64,000 nt of DNA, taken from contig NZ_CP035925.1 in the NCBI RefSeq assembly GCF_013373365.1, positions 1,116,001 through 1,180,000 on the forward strand, given 5' to 3'. Each line of letters opens with the position of its first letter. Position 1 is the first letter of the stretch. The notes under the pieces were generated by a model, which saw only the letters and a program-made list of their open reading frames with translations, ran no database searches and was not told where the DNA came from. Source of the DNA: Lentibacillus sp. CBA3610 (lineage in GTDB: Bacteria > Bacillota > Bacilli > Bacillales > Amphibacillaceae). Shown in pieces: positions 8,490-15,899 of the stretch. Made by a program: the position numbers and the translations under genes.

Positions 8490-9574
8490 GTTTTATCCCA
8501 CTCCAATAATAGTAATTCTGAGCTGAATCCCGGCCCTAAAGCCGATAAGATACTAAATTGATTTTCCGTGATTCCTGTCTGCATCCATTTTTTCAATACG
8601 TATAACACAGTTGCCGATGACATATTGCCATGATCCCACAGTACGTCATAGGAATATTTAAATTTTTCCCGGGCAGCTTGCAGAACATCCTCCATTGCTT
8701 CTAACACCTTTCTGCCTCCAGGGTGTGCTATATAGGAATGGATGGATTGATGATTGATATTCACGGTTTGTAGAAACTGATCAGTATGCTGCTGCCAAAA
8801 AGATCGCACAAGTGCCGGAATACGTTTGGAAAAGATGACTTCCAGCCCTCTATTGGTAACTTTCCAACCCATGACATCATGACTATTTTTTTTGGTGGCA
8901 GAACTTGTCTGAATGATTCGTGGTTTCGTATGTTTACTGTAAGGCAAATAAGCTGAATTATCCCCCATTAGAAGTGCAGCCCCAACCCCATCTCCGAACA
9001 AAGCTGTTCCTACGAGGTTGCTTTTCTGAAGATCATCTTTTTGAAACGTCAGGCTGCACAATTCACAACAGATGACCAGCACATTCTTTTCGGGATGTGC
9101 TTTTATCCAATCAAAAGCACGTGACAGGCCAATAGCACCGCCTGCACAACCGAGTCCCCAAAGCGGCATCCGTGCTGCATCTTCTCTAAACGGGCGTTCA
9201 TTCATGATGTATGTATCCAATGAAGGTGTGGATATTCCTGTACTGGAAACAAACATGAACATGTCAATAGCTTCATATGGAACAGGTTGTTTCAGAAAAT
9301 CTCCATCTGTTAAACAAGCATCAATGGCATTTAATGAATGTTTGATCGCAAGCTGATGATAAAGATCATTTTTTTCCTGAAATGAATGAGATTCTCTAAA
9401 CCATTCTGAATCCACAACAAACTGCCGCTTATCAATTTCCGCATGATCAAAAATCGGCAAAAGCCGTTCAACCAACCGTGATTCACGATCACTGAAAATT
9501 TCCTTAACAATCGATTTAATTTCCGTTTGCGATATTTCATATGGCGGAATTCCTAACCCTACTGAGCTAATCAC
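8486..9574 (-). CDS. bpsA: Type III polyketide synthase (BcsA/BpsA, chalcone synthase-like)
   Basis: A 362-residue thiolase-fold synthase that extends long-chain acyl-CoA with malonyl-CoA to alkylpyrones. The Cys-His-Asn triad is visible: Cys in 'LWGLGCAGGAIGLSRA' (about residue 143), His in 'YIAHPGGRKVLEA' (about 282) and Asn in 'DHGNMSSATVLYVL' (about 315). The start codon is GTG, with AAAGGGGG about 10 bases upstream. It forms a two-gene operon with bpsB. The upstream gap 9575-9825 shows no convincing gene. Confidence 0.94.
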   Translation of the reverse strand: MISSVGLGIPPYEISQTEIKSIVKEIFSDRESRLVERLLPIFDHAEIDKRQFVVDSEWFRESHSFQEKNDLYHQLAIKHSLNAIDACLTDGDFLKQPVPYEAIDMFMFVSSTGISTPSLDTYIMNERPFREDAARMPLWGLGCAGGAIGLSRAFDWIKAHPEKNVLVICCELCSLTFQKDDLQKSNLVGTALFGDGVGAALLMGDNSAYLPYSKHTKPRIIQTSSATKKNSHDVMGWKVTNRGLEVIFSKRIPALVRSFWQQHTDQFLQTVNINHQSIHSYIAHPGGRKVLEAMEDVLQAAREKFKYSYDVLWDHGNMSSATVLYVLKKWMQTGITENQFSILSALGPGFSSELLLLEWDKT

Positions 9575-9825
9575 TGTTATGCATCCCCCTTTACACGGGC
9601 AATTGGTATCTTCAAAAAAACTGCTGAAAAAATTAATATCTTAGCAATGACTTTAGCTGGTTAGATGTAAATTATTATCAAAACTATATAACAGGTTTTT
9701 CACAAACGGTTTAAACAAAAGGGTTAGTTTGAAAGGCGTACTTATTTTTGCTGCTTGGACTTTTTATTATCATTAGCTGGTTTGGTGTTTTTATTCGTCT
9801 TATTGATGGATCACAATTGTAAATA

Positions 9826-9857
9826 AAGAAAAAAACCAGAGGATATGTCCTCTGGTT
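9826..9857 (-). terminator. Terminator of ypsC
   Basis: A 10-bp perfect stem (AACCAGAGGA with TCCTCTGGTT) and a 4-base loop. On the minus strand it is followed by a run of T's. It lies 16 bases past the ypsC stop. Confidence 0.9.
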
Positions 9858-9872
9858 TTCAGATCATTAATA

Positions 9873-11003
9873 TTATTTTTTCTTTCCATAATACTGATAA
9901 TAATTGGTTTGAATAAATCCGTTAAAAAGCTTGCGTTTCCTGGTAGCTTTTTGTCCGTATTTTTGCTCAAACGCATCAAATGCCGTTAGTATATAGACAC
10001 TCCATGACGGAAGTTCTTTCATTATTTTTCCCAAATCCCGATATATATCCGCTGCCGCATCCCGGTCACCTATACGCTGTCCATATGGCGGGTTACCAAT
10101 TAAATAACCGTTCGCTTTACGGATAGACAGGTCACCCGCTTGCATTTGTTTCCATGAAATAAGATCACCCAGCCCTGCCTCAGTTGCATTATCCTTCGAT
10201 ATTTCAATCATCTTATGATCAATGTCCGATCCGGTTATATCAAGCTTCTGATCATAGTTGGCTTTGTCTTCCACTTCTTCAAATGCTTCTTCCCAGTACC
10301 GGTTTTTAATCCACTTCCAATTTTCAGAAGCAAATTCACGATTGAAACCGGGTGCGATATTCTGTCCGATTAAAGCTGCTTCAATTGGAATGGTCCCTGA
10401 ACCACAAAAAGGATCGATAAAGGGATCATCAGGTTTCCAATTCGTCAATAATACTAAAGCTGCTGCCATCGTTTCCTTTAATGGCGCCTCGCCCTGGCCA
10501 ATACGATAGCCGCGTTTGTGCAATCCTGAACCGGATGAGTCAATGCTTAATGTTGCCTCGTCTTTATGGATGGAGACTTCCACCTTATATAAAGCACCCG
10601 TTTCCGGCAAGTCACCGGCAACACCATACTTTAATTTTAAACGTTCGGCAATTGCTTTTTTAACAATGGATTGACAATCCGGGACACTATGTAAAGTTGA
10701 TTTGACGGATTTTCCCGAAACAGGAAATTTCCCCTCTTCCGTAATAAAATTTTCCCAAGGCAATGCTTTTGTAGCTTCAAATAGTTCATCAAATGTTATG
10801 GCCTTGAATTGCCCAATTTGCACTTTGACACGATCAGCACTTCGCAGCCATAAGTTACAGCGCGGGATGGCAGAAACAGGTGCATTAAACATAACTTTAC
10901 CATTTTCGACGCTCACATCATAACCGAGCTGTTTGACTTCCGAGGCCACAACGGATTCCAATCCCATTGCAGCTGTTGCTATTAACGTCACATCATCAGA
11001 CAT
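9873..11003 (-). CDS. ypsC: THUMP-domain 23S rRNA methyltransferase YpsC (RlmL/RlmK family)
   Basis: A 376-residue AdoMet-dependent N2-guanine methylase. Residues 50-150 form a THUMP RNA-binding domain. The catalytic domain has 'FIDPFCGSGTIPIEAA' (AdoMet loop, about 194-209), 'DITGSDID' (ribose-binding acidic residues) and the active-site 'NPPYGQR' (about 302). It corresponds to the N-terminal RlmL half of the E. coli fusion and has the normal length for the Bacillus protein. The gene stands alone, with rnpB upstream beyond a repeat element. No strong ribosome binding site is seen before the ATG. Confidence 0.92.
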   Translation of the reverse strand: MSDDVTLIATAAMGLESVVASEVKQLGYDVSVENGKVMFNAPVSAIPRCNLWLRSADRVKVQIGQFKAITFDELFEATKALPWENFITEEGKFPVSGKSVKSTLHSVPDCQSIVKKAIAERLKLKYGVAGDLPETGALYKVEVSIHKDEATLSIDSSGSGLHKRGYRIGQGEAPLKETMAAALVLLTNWKPDDPFIDPFCGSGTIPIEAALIGQNIAPGFNREFASENWKWIKNRYWEEAFEEVEDKANYDQKLDITGSDIDHKMIEISKDNATEAGLGDLISWKQMQAGDLSIRKANGYLIGNPPYGQRIGDRDAAADIYRDLGKIMKELPSWSVYILTAFDAFEQKYGQKATRKRKLFNGFIQTNYYQYYGKKK

Positions 11004-11116
11004 AGACTATAACCCTTTCGTTTTAAAGTTATAAAATTTGGCTCTTTTTATGTATTAATACTTTTGAACACCTCAGCCCGAATAGATTTCGGTTTCTTGT
11101 TGCCGGGCTCTCGCTT

Positions 11117-11520
11117 TGTTGCTTTTTAACATCGTAGTCGATATAAAATGCGACGCAGTGAAAAATTTGAGAGCAATGACACCGCTCCGGAAATACGCTC
11201 CGCTTTCCGCGGGCGGCTGGTGAGCCTCCTCGTGCTTACGCACTGCGGGGTCTCACCTATGCCTATCCTCCCGCTGGAGTCTCCGCGTATTTCCTCCGCT
11301 GTTTTGTGCTTTATAATCCTTTATCGTGTAATCAAACCTCTCTTGTGAGCGTTGATTGGAGTGGAGGCCAGTCGGCTCCTGCGGGAACAGCACGTGTCTA
11401 GACCTGAGCAGCGGCGGTTTTCCGCAACGGAGGCTGAAGCCGTTCCCTAAGGTGCGCGGCTGGCCGGAACGGAAATCAACATAGCACTACGTCGCAATTT
11501 ACGGATTTTGTGGCAAAAAA
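11117..11520 (+). repeat. Large mosaic intergenic repeat, copy A
   Basis: About 400 bp of GC-richer DNA. The left end (around 11138-11170) reads 'GTCGATATAAAATGCGAC' followed by 'CAGTGAAAAATTTGAG'. The right end (around 11490-11515) reads 'GTCGCAATTTACGGATTTTG' and then TGGCAAAA. These two ends recur at three further loci (32.5, 39.4 and 56.7 kb) and one end alone at 13.0 kb. Inner modules include 'CGCTTTCCGCGGGCGGCTGG' and 'CTGCGGGGTCTCACC', whose reverse complements occur in copy D. No credible protein is encoded. It fills the gap between rnpB and ypsC. Confidence 0.8.
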
Positions 11521-11570
11521 ACACGTTTTTTGAATTAACCAGTATTAGTTTATCACATTAGACAGCAATT

Positions 11571-11602
11571 TAAAAAACCTTTCCGATAACATCAGAAAGG
11601 TT
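11571..11602 (-). terminator. Terminator of rnpB
   Basis: An 8-bp stem (AACCTTTC with GAAAGGTT) followed on the minus strand by six T's, about 20 bases beyond the mature RNase P RNA 3' end. Confidence 0.85.
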
Positions 11603-11623
11603 ATACATTAACATTATAGACGA

Positions 11624-12026
11624 CCATTGAATACTTGATAAGCCATGTTCTGTTCCGTTGTACTTCGACGGTGGTCAGCCTTGTACATCGGTCGTAACCA
11701 TCTATCTACAAGTATTTGTGAGAATACTTGTCCCTTTTTCGGTTCACTTCCCTATTCAAAGGTGCCCCTACCAATATTTGGGTTGCTCACTCGTGGGGTT
11801 TACCGCGTTCCATTCGGACTGTTTCCAGGCCGACTGCGTCACTGTGGCACTTTCAAGTGTACTCATCCTTGTCTTACGAGTTAGGATTTTCCACTGCCGT
11901 TAGCCATCAAGGCTACCTTGACTTATGATTTCGTCAAGCACGAACACTACAAGCATCTCAGCCTGTGTGAGCATGGACTTTCCTCTGTATATGTGACATA
12001 TACAGCGATTACGCAAGTACTCAATT
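11624..12026 (-). ncRNA. rnpB: RNase P RNA, Bacillus class B
   Basis: This is the catalytic RNA that trims the 5' leader of tRNA precursors, together with RnpA. Read on the minus strand it shows the universal 'GAGGAAAGTCC' core near the 5' end, 'GAGATGCTTGTAGTGTTCGT', 'AAAGTGCCACAGTGACG', 'GGAACGCGGTAAACCCC', 'CCCAAATATTGGTAGGGGCA' and 'ACAGAACATGGCTTA' near the 3' end. All match the B. subtilis type. Terminal helix P1 is formed by GAGTACTTG (12014-12022) and CAAGTATTC (11629-11637) with one G-U pair, which sets both ends to within a few bases. The location between ypsC and gpsB is the B. subtilis one. Confidence 0.97.
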
Positions 12027-12083
12027 ATTTTCTGGTACCATTATATCATATTTAATCATAACAGGCACTGGAAATTTTAACCA

Positions 12084-12386
12084 TTACTCAGAATCATCAT
12101 ATTTGTTGCCGAACACAGCTTTTTCAAGGTTGGATACACGTTTTAAAATATCATAATTTACTTGGTGGTTCGGTGAAGTTGCACGGCTTCTTGTCTGATC
12201 GGATTGTTTTCTGATCCTTTCGTTTTCCTGTTGAAGCTTATCAATTTCCTGTTGAAATGCTTCGTAATCCTGAATGATCGTGTCAAGGAACTCATCAACT
12301 TCTTCCTGGTTATAGCCGCGCATTCCTGTTTTGAATTCTTTTTCCAAAATATCTTTTCCTGTAAGCTGGATGCGGTTTGCATTCAT
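12084..12386 (-). CDS. gpsB: Cell-division protein GpsB
   Basis: A 100-residue DivIVA-like protein that helps shuttle PBP1 between septum and side wall. The lipid-binding/DivIVA N-domain is recognisable: '[19 protein letters not shown]' and then '[12 protein letters not shown]'. A coiled coil follows (about 38-65). After a Ser/Thr-rich linker comes the C-terminal trimerising helix '[16 protein letters not shown]'. GAGGTGA lies before the ATG. Its client-type PBP1, ponA, is encoded about 3.5 kb away. Confidence 0.97.
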   Translation of the reverse strand: MNANRIQLTGKDILEKEFKTGMRGYNQEEVDEFLDTIIQDYEAFQQEIDKLQQENERIRKQSDQTRSRATSPNHQVNYDILKRVSNLEKAVFGNKYDDSE

Positions 12387-12551
12387 CTTAAGTCACCTCG
12401 GATTTATCAATTATAAACGATTTCCAAACAAAATCAATACGCATGTCCATTTTTATATCTCTATTTAGTTTCATATGTATATATGCATCTTTTCCCTTAC
12501 TTTATAATAGTATAACATGACCTGCACCGTATTGTCTTATCGAATTAAATG

Positions 12552-12580
12552 ATAAAAAAGAAGCTGATTAAATCAGCCTC
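12552..12580 (-). terminator. Terminator of cdd
   Basis: A hairpin GAGGCTGATT / AATCAGCTTC on the minus strand followed by TTTTTT; it overlaps the last codons of cdd. The remaining gap to gpsB (12387-12551) shows no gene. Confidence 0.8.
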
Positions 12581-12977
12581 TATCTCCCATATCACTTGAG
12601 TTGAAAGAAAATGGTAATAATTCTTCCATTGTGACAGTTTTGGTGTAATTATGTATATTTGTCAGGTTAATCTTCGTGTCACTGTTAAAAAATTCACTCA
12701 TAACCTGCCGGCAGGATCCACAAGGCGGAACAGGCCTTTCGGTATCAGCAACAACGGCCATTTCAGTAAAATCGGATTCACCATCAGAAATTGCCTTAAA
12801 AATGGCTACCCGCTCAGCACAGCAACTGACCGGATAAGCTGCATTTTCGATGTTACAGCCTGTATAGATTTTTCCTGATTGGCTTAATAATGCTGCCCCG
12901 ACAGGGAATTCAGAATAAGGAACATAAGCTTTTTCCTTTATTTCCCTGGCTTTATCAAGTAGCTCCTGACTGCTCAT
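12573..12977 (-). CDS. cdd: Cytidine deaminase
   Basis: A 134-residue zinc enzyme converting cytidine and deoxycytidine to uridine and deoxyuridine. The active site is clear: Cys-Ala-Glu in 'SCCAERVAIFKAIS' (general-acid Glu plus a zinc ligand) and the 'PCGSCRQVM' pair of zinc-binding Cys. 'PYSEFPVGAALL' and 'GCNIENAAYP' bind the nucleoside. It has the length of the small homotetrameric form. In B. subtilis cdd is near era, so its place between gpsB and yppE is a rearrangement or a second copy. Confidence 0.95.
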   Translation of the reverse strand: MSSQELLDKAREIKEKAYVPYSEFPVGAALLSQSGKIYTGCNIENAAYPVSCCAERVAIFKAISDGESDFTEMAVVADTERPVPPCGSCRQVMSEFFNSDTKINLTNIHNYTKTVTMEELLPFSFNSSDMGDRG

Positions 12978-12995
12978 ATGCTTCCCTCTTTCTTT

Positions 12996-13066
12996 TCATT
13001 GCACTCAAATTTTCACTGTGTCGCAGTGTATATCGATTGCGAGGTTAAAGAACAACAAAGGTTACG
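12996..13066 (-). repeat. Solo left end of the large mosaic repeat (copy E)
   Basis: Read on the minus strand it gives 'TCGATATACACTGCGACACA' and then GTGAAAATTTGAGTGCAATG, the same end as copies A-D. Neither the inner modules nor the opposite end are present. It lies between cdd and yppE; the remainder of 13067-13182 shows no gene. Confidence 0.65.
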
Positions 13067-13182
13067 AAAAGAGCCTTTCAATATAAAGTGAAACTTATAT
13101 CCATAAAAGACTGTGCCACGATGCCTTTGTAACCTGAAATGGGATATAATTATAATCGAAAACGTTATGGTTGTAAAGCACC

Positions 13183-13539
13183 TCAGTTGTTCTGCAATTC
13201 TGATAACAACTGATCAAATATATAGAGAATAGAATGATTTAATTCCATGTATCGCCGTCGTTTGACATCAACGTAATAACTGTTCAGCAAAAGCAATTCC
13301 ATATTTTCCCGTGTCGATGCAACCTGCTGCGGATGCAGGTTTACTTTACGTTCTTTGACAACCTGCAGTGCTTTTTCTTCCCACTTTTCCAGCAATTCAT
13401 AAACTGGCGCTGTCTGCTCCTTCACCATTTGAAAAAATTGTTTATCTTTTTTACTCTCGGGGGGATTATTTTCTTCGTATATGTCCTTTAACCGTTCAAG
13501 CTCCTTCTTGAGTTTTTTGGTTTGTTGTTCCAAATTCAT
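13183..13539 (-). CDS. yppE: YppE-like protein (DUF1798)
   Basis: A 118-residue, mostly helical, highly charged cytoplasmic protein with no signal or membrane segment. Features are an N-terminal coiled-coil-like stretch (about 3-24, 'LEQQTKKLKKELERLKDIYE'), a central 'LLEKWEEKA' helix and a C-terminal 'NSYYVDVKRRRYMELN' region typical of YppE. The function is unknown. Its position in the ypp cluster, between gpsB and yppC, supports the assignment. Confidence 0.82.
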   Translation of the reverse strand: MNLEQQTKKLKKELERLKDIYEENNPPESKKDKQFFQMVKEQTAPVYELLEKWEEKALQVVKERKVNLHPQQVASTRENMELLLLNSYYVDVKRRRYMELNHSILYIFDQLLSELQNN

Positions 13540-13603
13540 ATCATATCCTGCTCTCTGCTTTTGATTGCTTACAGTGACATTTTATCATCCGGGCAGTCAA
13601 AAA

Positions 13604-13891
13604 TCATCCATTAGATAGTCTTTTTTCCGCATGATTAAAAGTAAAACGACCGGGAACAAGTTTTTCTGTATGTTGCTTTTGCTGCTTTCGATGAAGTTTG
13701 TTTACCGTATACGTTATGTGGTTGAGTTCCTTCTGTTGGCTTGTATAATCTTCCTGTACACGATTGTCGGTCATCATGGTGATTTTCTGTTCCATTAAAC
13801 GCAACTGGTTACCCATATCTGATAATGCATTAGCAAATTTCCGTTTCTCAATTCCGTCAACTGTCGGACTTATTGTAATCATATTTGTCAT
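13604..13891 (-). CDS. Small hypothetical protein in the ypp cluster
   Basis: A 95-residue, basic, probably helical cytoplasmic protein that I do not recognise. It is Met- and Gln-rich in the middle ('MGNQLRLMEQKITMM'), with a Lys/Gln/His-rich stretch ('KLHRKQQKQHTEKL') near residue 75. The ATG at 13889-13891 is preferred over an upstream GTG because GAGGGTG lies 6 bases before it. It occupies the place where B. subtilis has other small ypp genes between yppE and yppC, but I see no clear match. Confidence 0.6.
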   Translation of the reverse strand: MTNMITISPTVDGIEKRKFANALSDMGNQLRLMEQKITMMTDNRVQEDYTSQQKELNHITYTVNKLHRKQQKQHTEKLVPGRFTFNHAEKRLSNG

Positions 13892-14039
13892 GTTATACAC
13901 CCTCACTTTATTTATTAATCACTATTTCGCTGTAAAACCTGACTTCCCTTCCCCTTCGACAAAACTAGAAGAATCATGGCAAAACTAGTGTAAATTCATT
14001 GCAGTTCAGCCAAACTAACAAGTGTAAGGAGGTATCCTC

Positions 14040-14147
14040 ATGGACAAAAAGAAACCATCCGAGCAGAAGACTGCAAGACATCATCAGAAAAAAGAAAATC
14101 GCAGCCGAAGCAAAAAATTAGATGGTCCAAATCGGCCGTCTACGTAG
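14040..14147 (+). CDS. sspM: Small acid-soluble spore protein SspM
   Basis: A 35-residue Lys/Arg/Ser-rich peptide ending 'KKLDGPNRPST', almost the same C-terminus as B. subtilis SspM ('KKLGGPNRPST'), which is of like length. The N-terminal half is lysine- and glutamine-rich ('MDKKKPSEQKTARHHQKK'). A perfect GTAAGGAGGT ribosome binding site ends 7 bases upstream. It is a single-gene unit with its own terminator, transcribed against its neighbours. It should be made in the forespore late in sporulation; I do not see a convincing SigG promoter. Confidence 0.88.
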   Translation: MDKKKPSEQKTARHHQKKENRSRSKKLDGPNRPST

Positions 14148-14156
14148 TCATCCCAA

Positions 14157-14202
14157 AAAACTCGACATTCGTCAGTTAATAACGAATGTCGAAGTTTTTT
14201 CT
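14157..14202 (+). terminator. Terminator of sspM
   Basis: A stem of CGACATTCGT with ACGAATGTCG, followed by AAGTTTTTT. It lies between converging sspM and yppC and could serve both. Confidence 0.9.
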
Positions 14203-14249
14203 TATATCCAAAATAGATACATTCTGCTAATCCAGCCCTGAACAATTTC

Positions 14250-15203
14250 TTACATAAAGACGTTTTTTAAGCACTCATAGGCATATAGTAATTTTCTCCG
14301 GCTATAAAACGATTTGCTGATATGCGGATCCGGATTTTCTTGAACATTTTTTGTCCAATGACGTTTTATCCCCCTTTTTCTGAACCAGTCTTTTCGAATA
14401 ATATCCTGATGGGAGATGACCGGATAAAGTGCTCGTAACATGGGAGCTTTTTCCGTTTGCATACTGAAAAACTGTTCATAATCCCGTCGTGAGCCTGTAT
14501 GCTCTACAGATTGGATGAATGCCAATAATGGATTATATATTTGGGAATGGAACATAATAGATGCGATCTTTTTCCCTAACGCAATGCGTTTATCAATATT
14601 TGTGAAATCATGTACAAAGGCACCATACAGCCCTTTTGATTTTGCCGGTAAAATAATGGCATTTAATAACAAAATGTCCTGCAACAGGTATGGCGGGCGT
14701 AAAAATACACGATACTTGAAATAGTCCTGTTTGATGACGGGATTTTGAATAACATTTTGTTCATTGATGATTAATGCAATCATAAGACGTTGCTTATCAT
14801 GGTGTTTCCAGAAGTGCTCCCACTCTTTTTGCATATATCTGGATACGTTGAGTTCCGGGAGTAAATGAAACAATGGCTTATTCACATGTAACGAAAGTTT
14901 ATAAACGAGTAATTGGGGATATGCATCCGAAAAAATCAGCCAGTTGGCACGTTCATATGTCATGAACAGACGTTCTCGCTGGTTATGGGAAAGTATCTTA
15001 CGGAATGGTGACAGCCATAAATCAGTCATATTCCATCCAGCATTACGGGAAACCATACTTGCCACAAGTGCCCACTTAATTTCAGGATAAGCCATATAAA
15101 AGTTTTGATAGGCTTTTGTTCGGGAAATGTTATCAAAATTGTGCTCATTTGTTTTAAATATTATATAATGGATATAGTGATGTTTTTCCTGGTGTGCATT
15201 CAT
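14250..15203 (-). CDS. yppC: YppC-like protein (DUF2515)
   Basis: A 317-residue protein of unknown function with the well-kept DUF2515 core 'ISRTKAYQNFYMAYPEIKWA' followed by 'LVASMVSRNAGWNMTDLW' (about residues 26-65). It is rich in aromatic and basic residues and has no obvious signal or catalytic motif. The ATG at 15201-15203 is chosen because a GGGGG run precedes it, and the longer upstream reading would cross the recU promoter. It is divergent from recU, as in B. subtilis. Confidence 0.86.
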   Translation of the reverse strand: MNAHQEKHHYIHYIIFKTNEHNFDNISRTKAYQNFYMAYPEIKWALVASMVSRNAGWNMTDLWLSPFRKILSHNQRERLFMTYERANWLIFSDAYPQLLVYKLSLHVNKPLFHLLPELNVSRYMQKEWEHFWKHHDKQRLMIALIINEQNVIQNPVIKQDYFKYRVFLRPPYLLQDILLLNAIILPAKSKGLYGAFVHDFTNIDKRIALGKKIASIMFHSQIYNPLLAFIQSVEHTGSRRDYEQFFSMQTEKAPMLRALYPVISHQDIIRKDWFRKRGIKRHWTKNVQENPDPHISKSFYSRRKLLYAYECLKNVFM

Positions 15204-15231
15204 ATGCCGACCCCCATTTCTTAAAATATTA

Positions 15232-15260
15232 TGGTCAATTTCGGCAATTTTTGGTATGAT
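15232..15260 (+). promoter_or_regulatory. Promoter of recU-ponA
   Basis: TGGTCA at 15232-15237, a 17-base spacer, and TATGAT at 15255-15260 preceded by TG (extended -10). It lies 30 bases before the recU start, in the short gap between yppC and recU. Confidence 0.55.
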
Positions 15261-15290
15261 ACTGTAATATGCCAGGAGGGAGAGACTATA

Positions 15291-15881
15291 TTGCATTATC
15301 CAAACGGCAAAAAGAACAATGGTATGCACCAGCTATCTGCAACGAATCGTTCAATGAGATTCAGCAACCGGGGTATGACGCTGGAAAAAGATATCAACGC
15401 GACAAACACATTTTATCGGGATAGGAATAAAGCTGTTATTCATAAGAAACCTACGCCTGTACAAATCGTTAACGTCCATTACCCAAAGAGAAGTGCTGCT
15501 GTCATAACAGAAGGCTACTTTAAGCAGCCTTCCACGACTGATTATAATGGTCTTTACCGCGGGCGGCACATCGATTTTGAGGCAAAGGAAACTAAAAATA
15601 AAACCAGGTTCCCGCTTGCCAATATACATGAACATCAGATTAAGCATATGAAATCCATAACAGATCATGGCGGGATTTGTTTTTTAATCATACGGTTTTC
15701 CGCCCATGATGAAACATATTATCTGCCCACTGAATCGTTTTTTCCGTTCTGGGATAAACAATTTAACGGTGGTAAAAAATCGATCCGCTACGAAACGGTA
15801 AAGGATAAAGGTTATCTAATTCCGTTTCATTTTCAGGCAAGGGTTGACTATTTAAGTATTATTGACCAGCTTTATTTTTAG
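15291..15881 (+). CDS. recU: Holliday junction resolvase RecU
   Basis: A 196-residue nuclease that resolves four-way junctions during recombination and chromosome segregation. It shows 'HYPNGK' at the start, 'FSNRGMTLEKDINATN', 'KKPTPVQIV', and the catalytic 'YNGLYRGRHIDFEAKETKNK' region with Asp and Glu-x-Lys. 'FPLANIHEHQ' and 'HGGICFLIIRF' follow. The start is TTG at 15291, with AGGAGGG about 10 bases upstream; the longer upstream frame is not needed and family proteins begin at this point. It is co-transcribed with ponA, whose ATG is 18 bp downstream. Confidence 0.94.
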   Translation: MHYPNGKKNNGMHQLSATNRSMRFSNRGMTLEKDINATNTFYRDRNKAVIHKKPTPVQIVNVHYPKRSAAVITEGYFKQPSTTDYNGLYRGRHIDFEAKETKNKTRFPLANIHEHQIKHMKSITDHGGICFLIIRFSAHDETYYLPTESFFPFWDKQFNGGKKSIRYETVKDKGYLIPFHFQARVDYLSIIDQLYF

Positions 15882-15899
15882 ATTGGAGGAGAATGCGTT

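Noticed and set aside
9731..9826. A short hydrophobic plus-strand frame between bpsA and ypsC
   Set aside because: It would read 'LDFLLSLAGLVFLFVLLMDH', like a tiny membrane peptide, but no start codon with a ribosome site is present in that frame.
11148..11348. A 66-residue plus-strand frame in repeat A
   Set aside because: Repeat DNA; the peptide has no family resemblance and no ribosome site.
11645..11928. Three overlapping plus-strand frames of 66-81 residues
   Set aside because: They are antisense to the RNase P RNA, whose conserved core explains the sequence fully.
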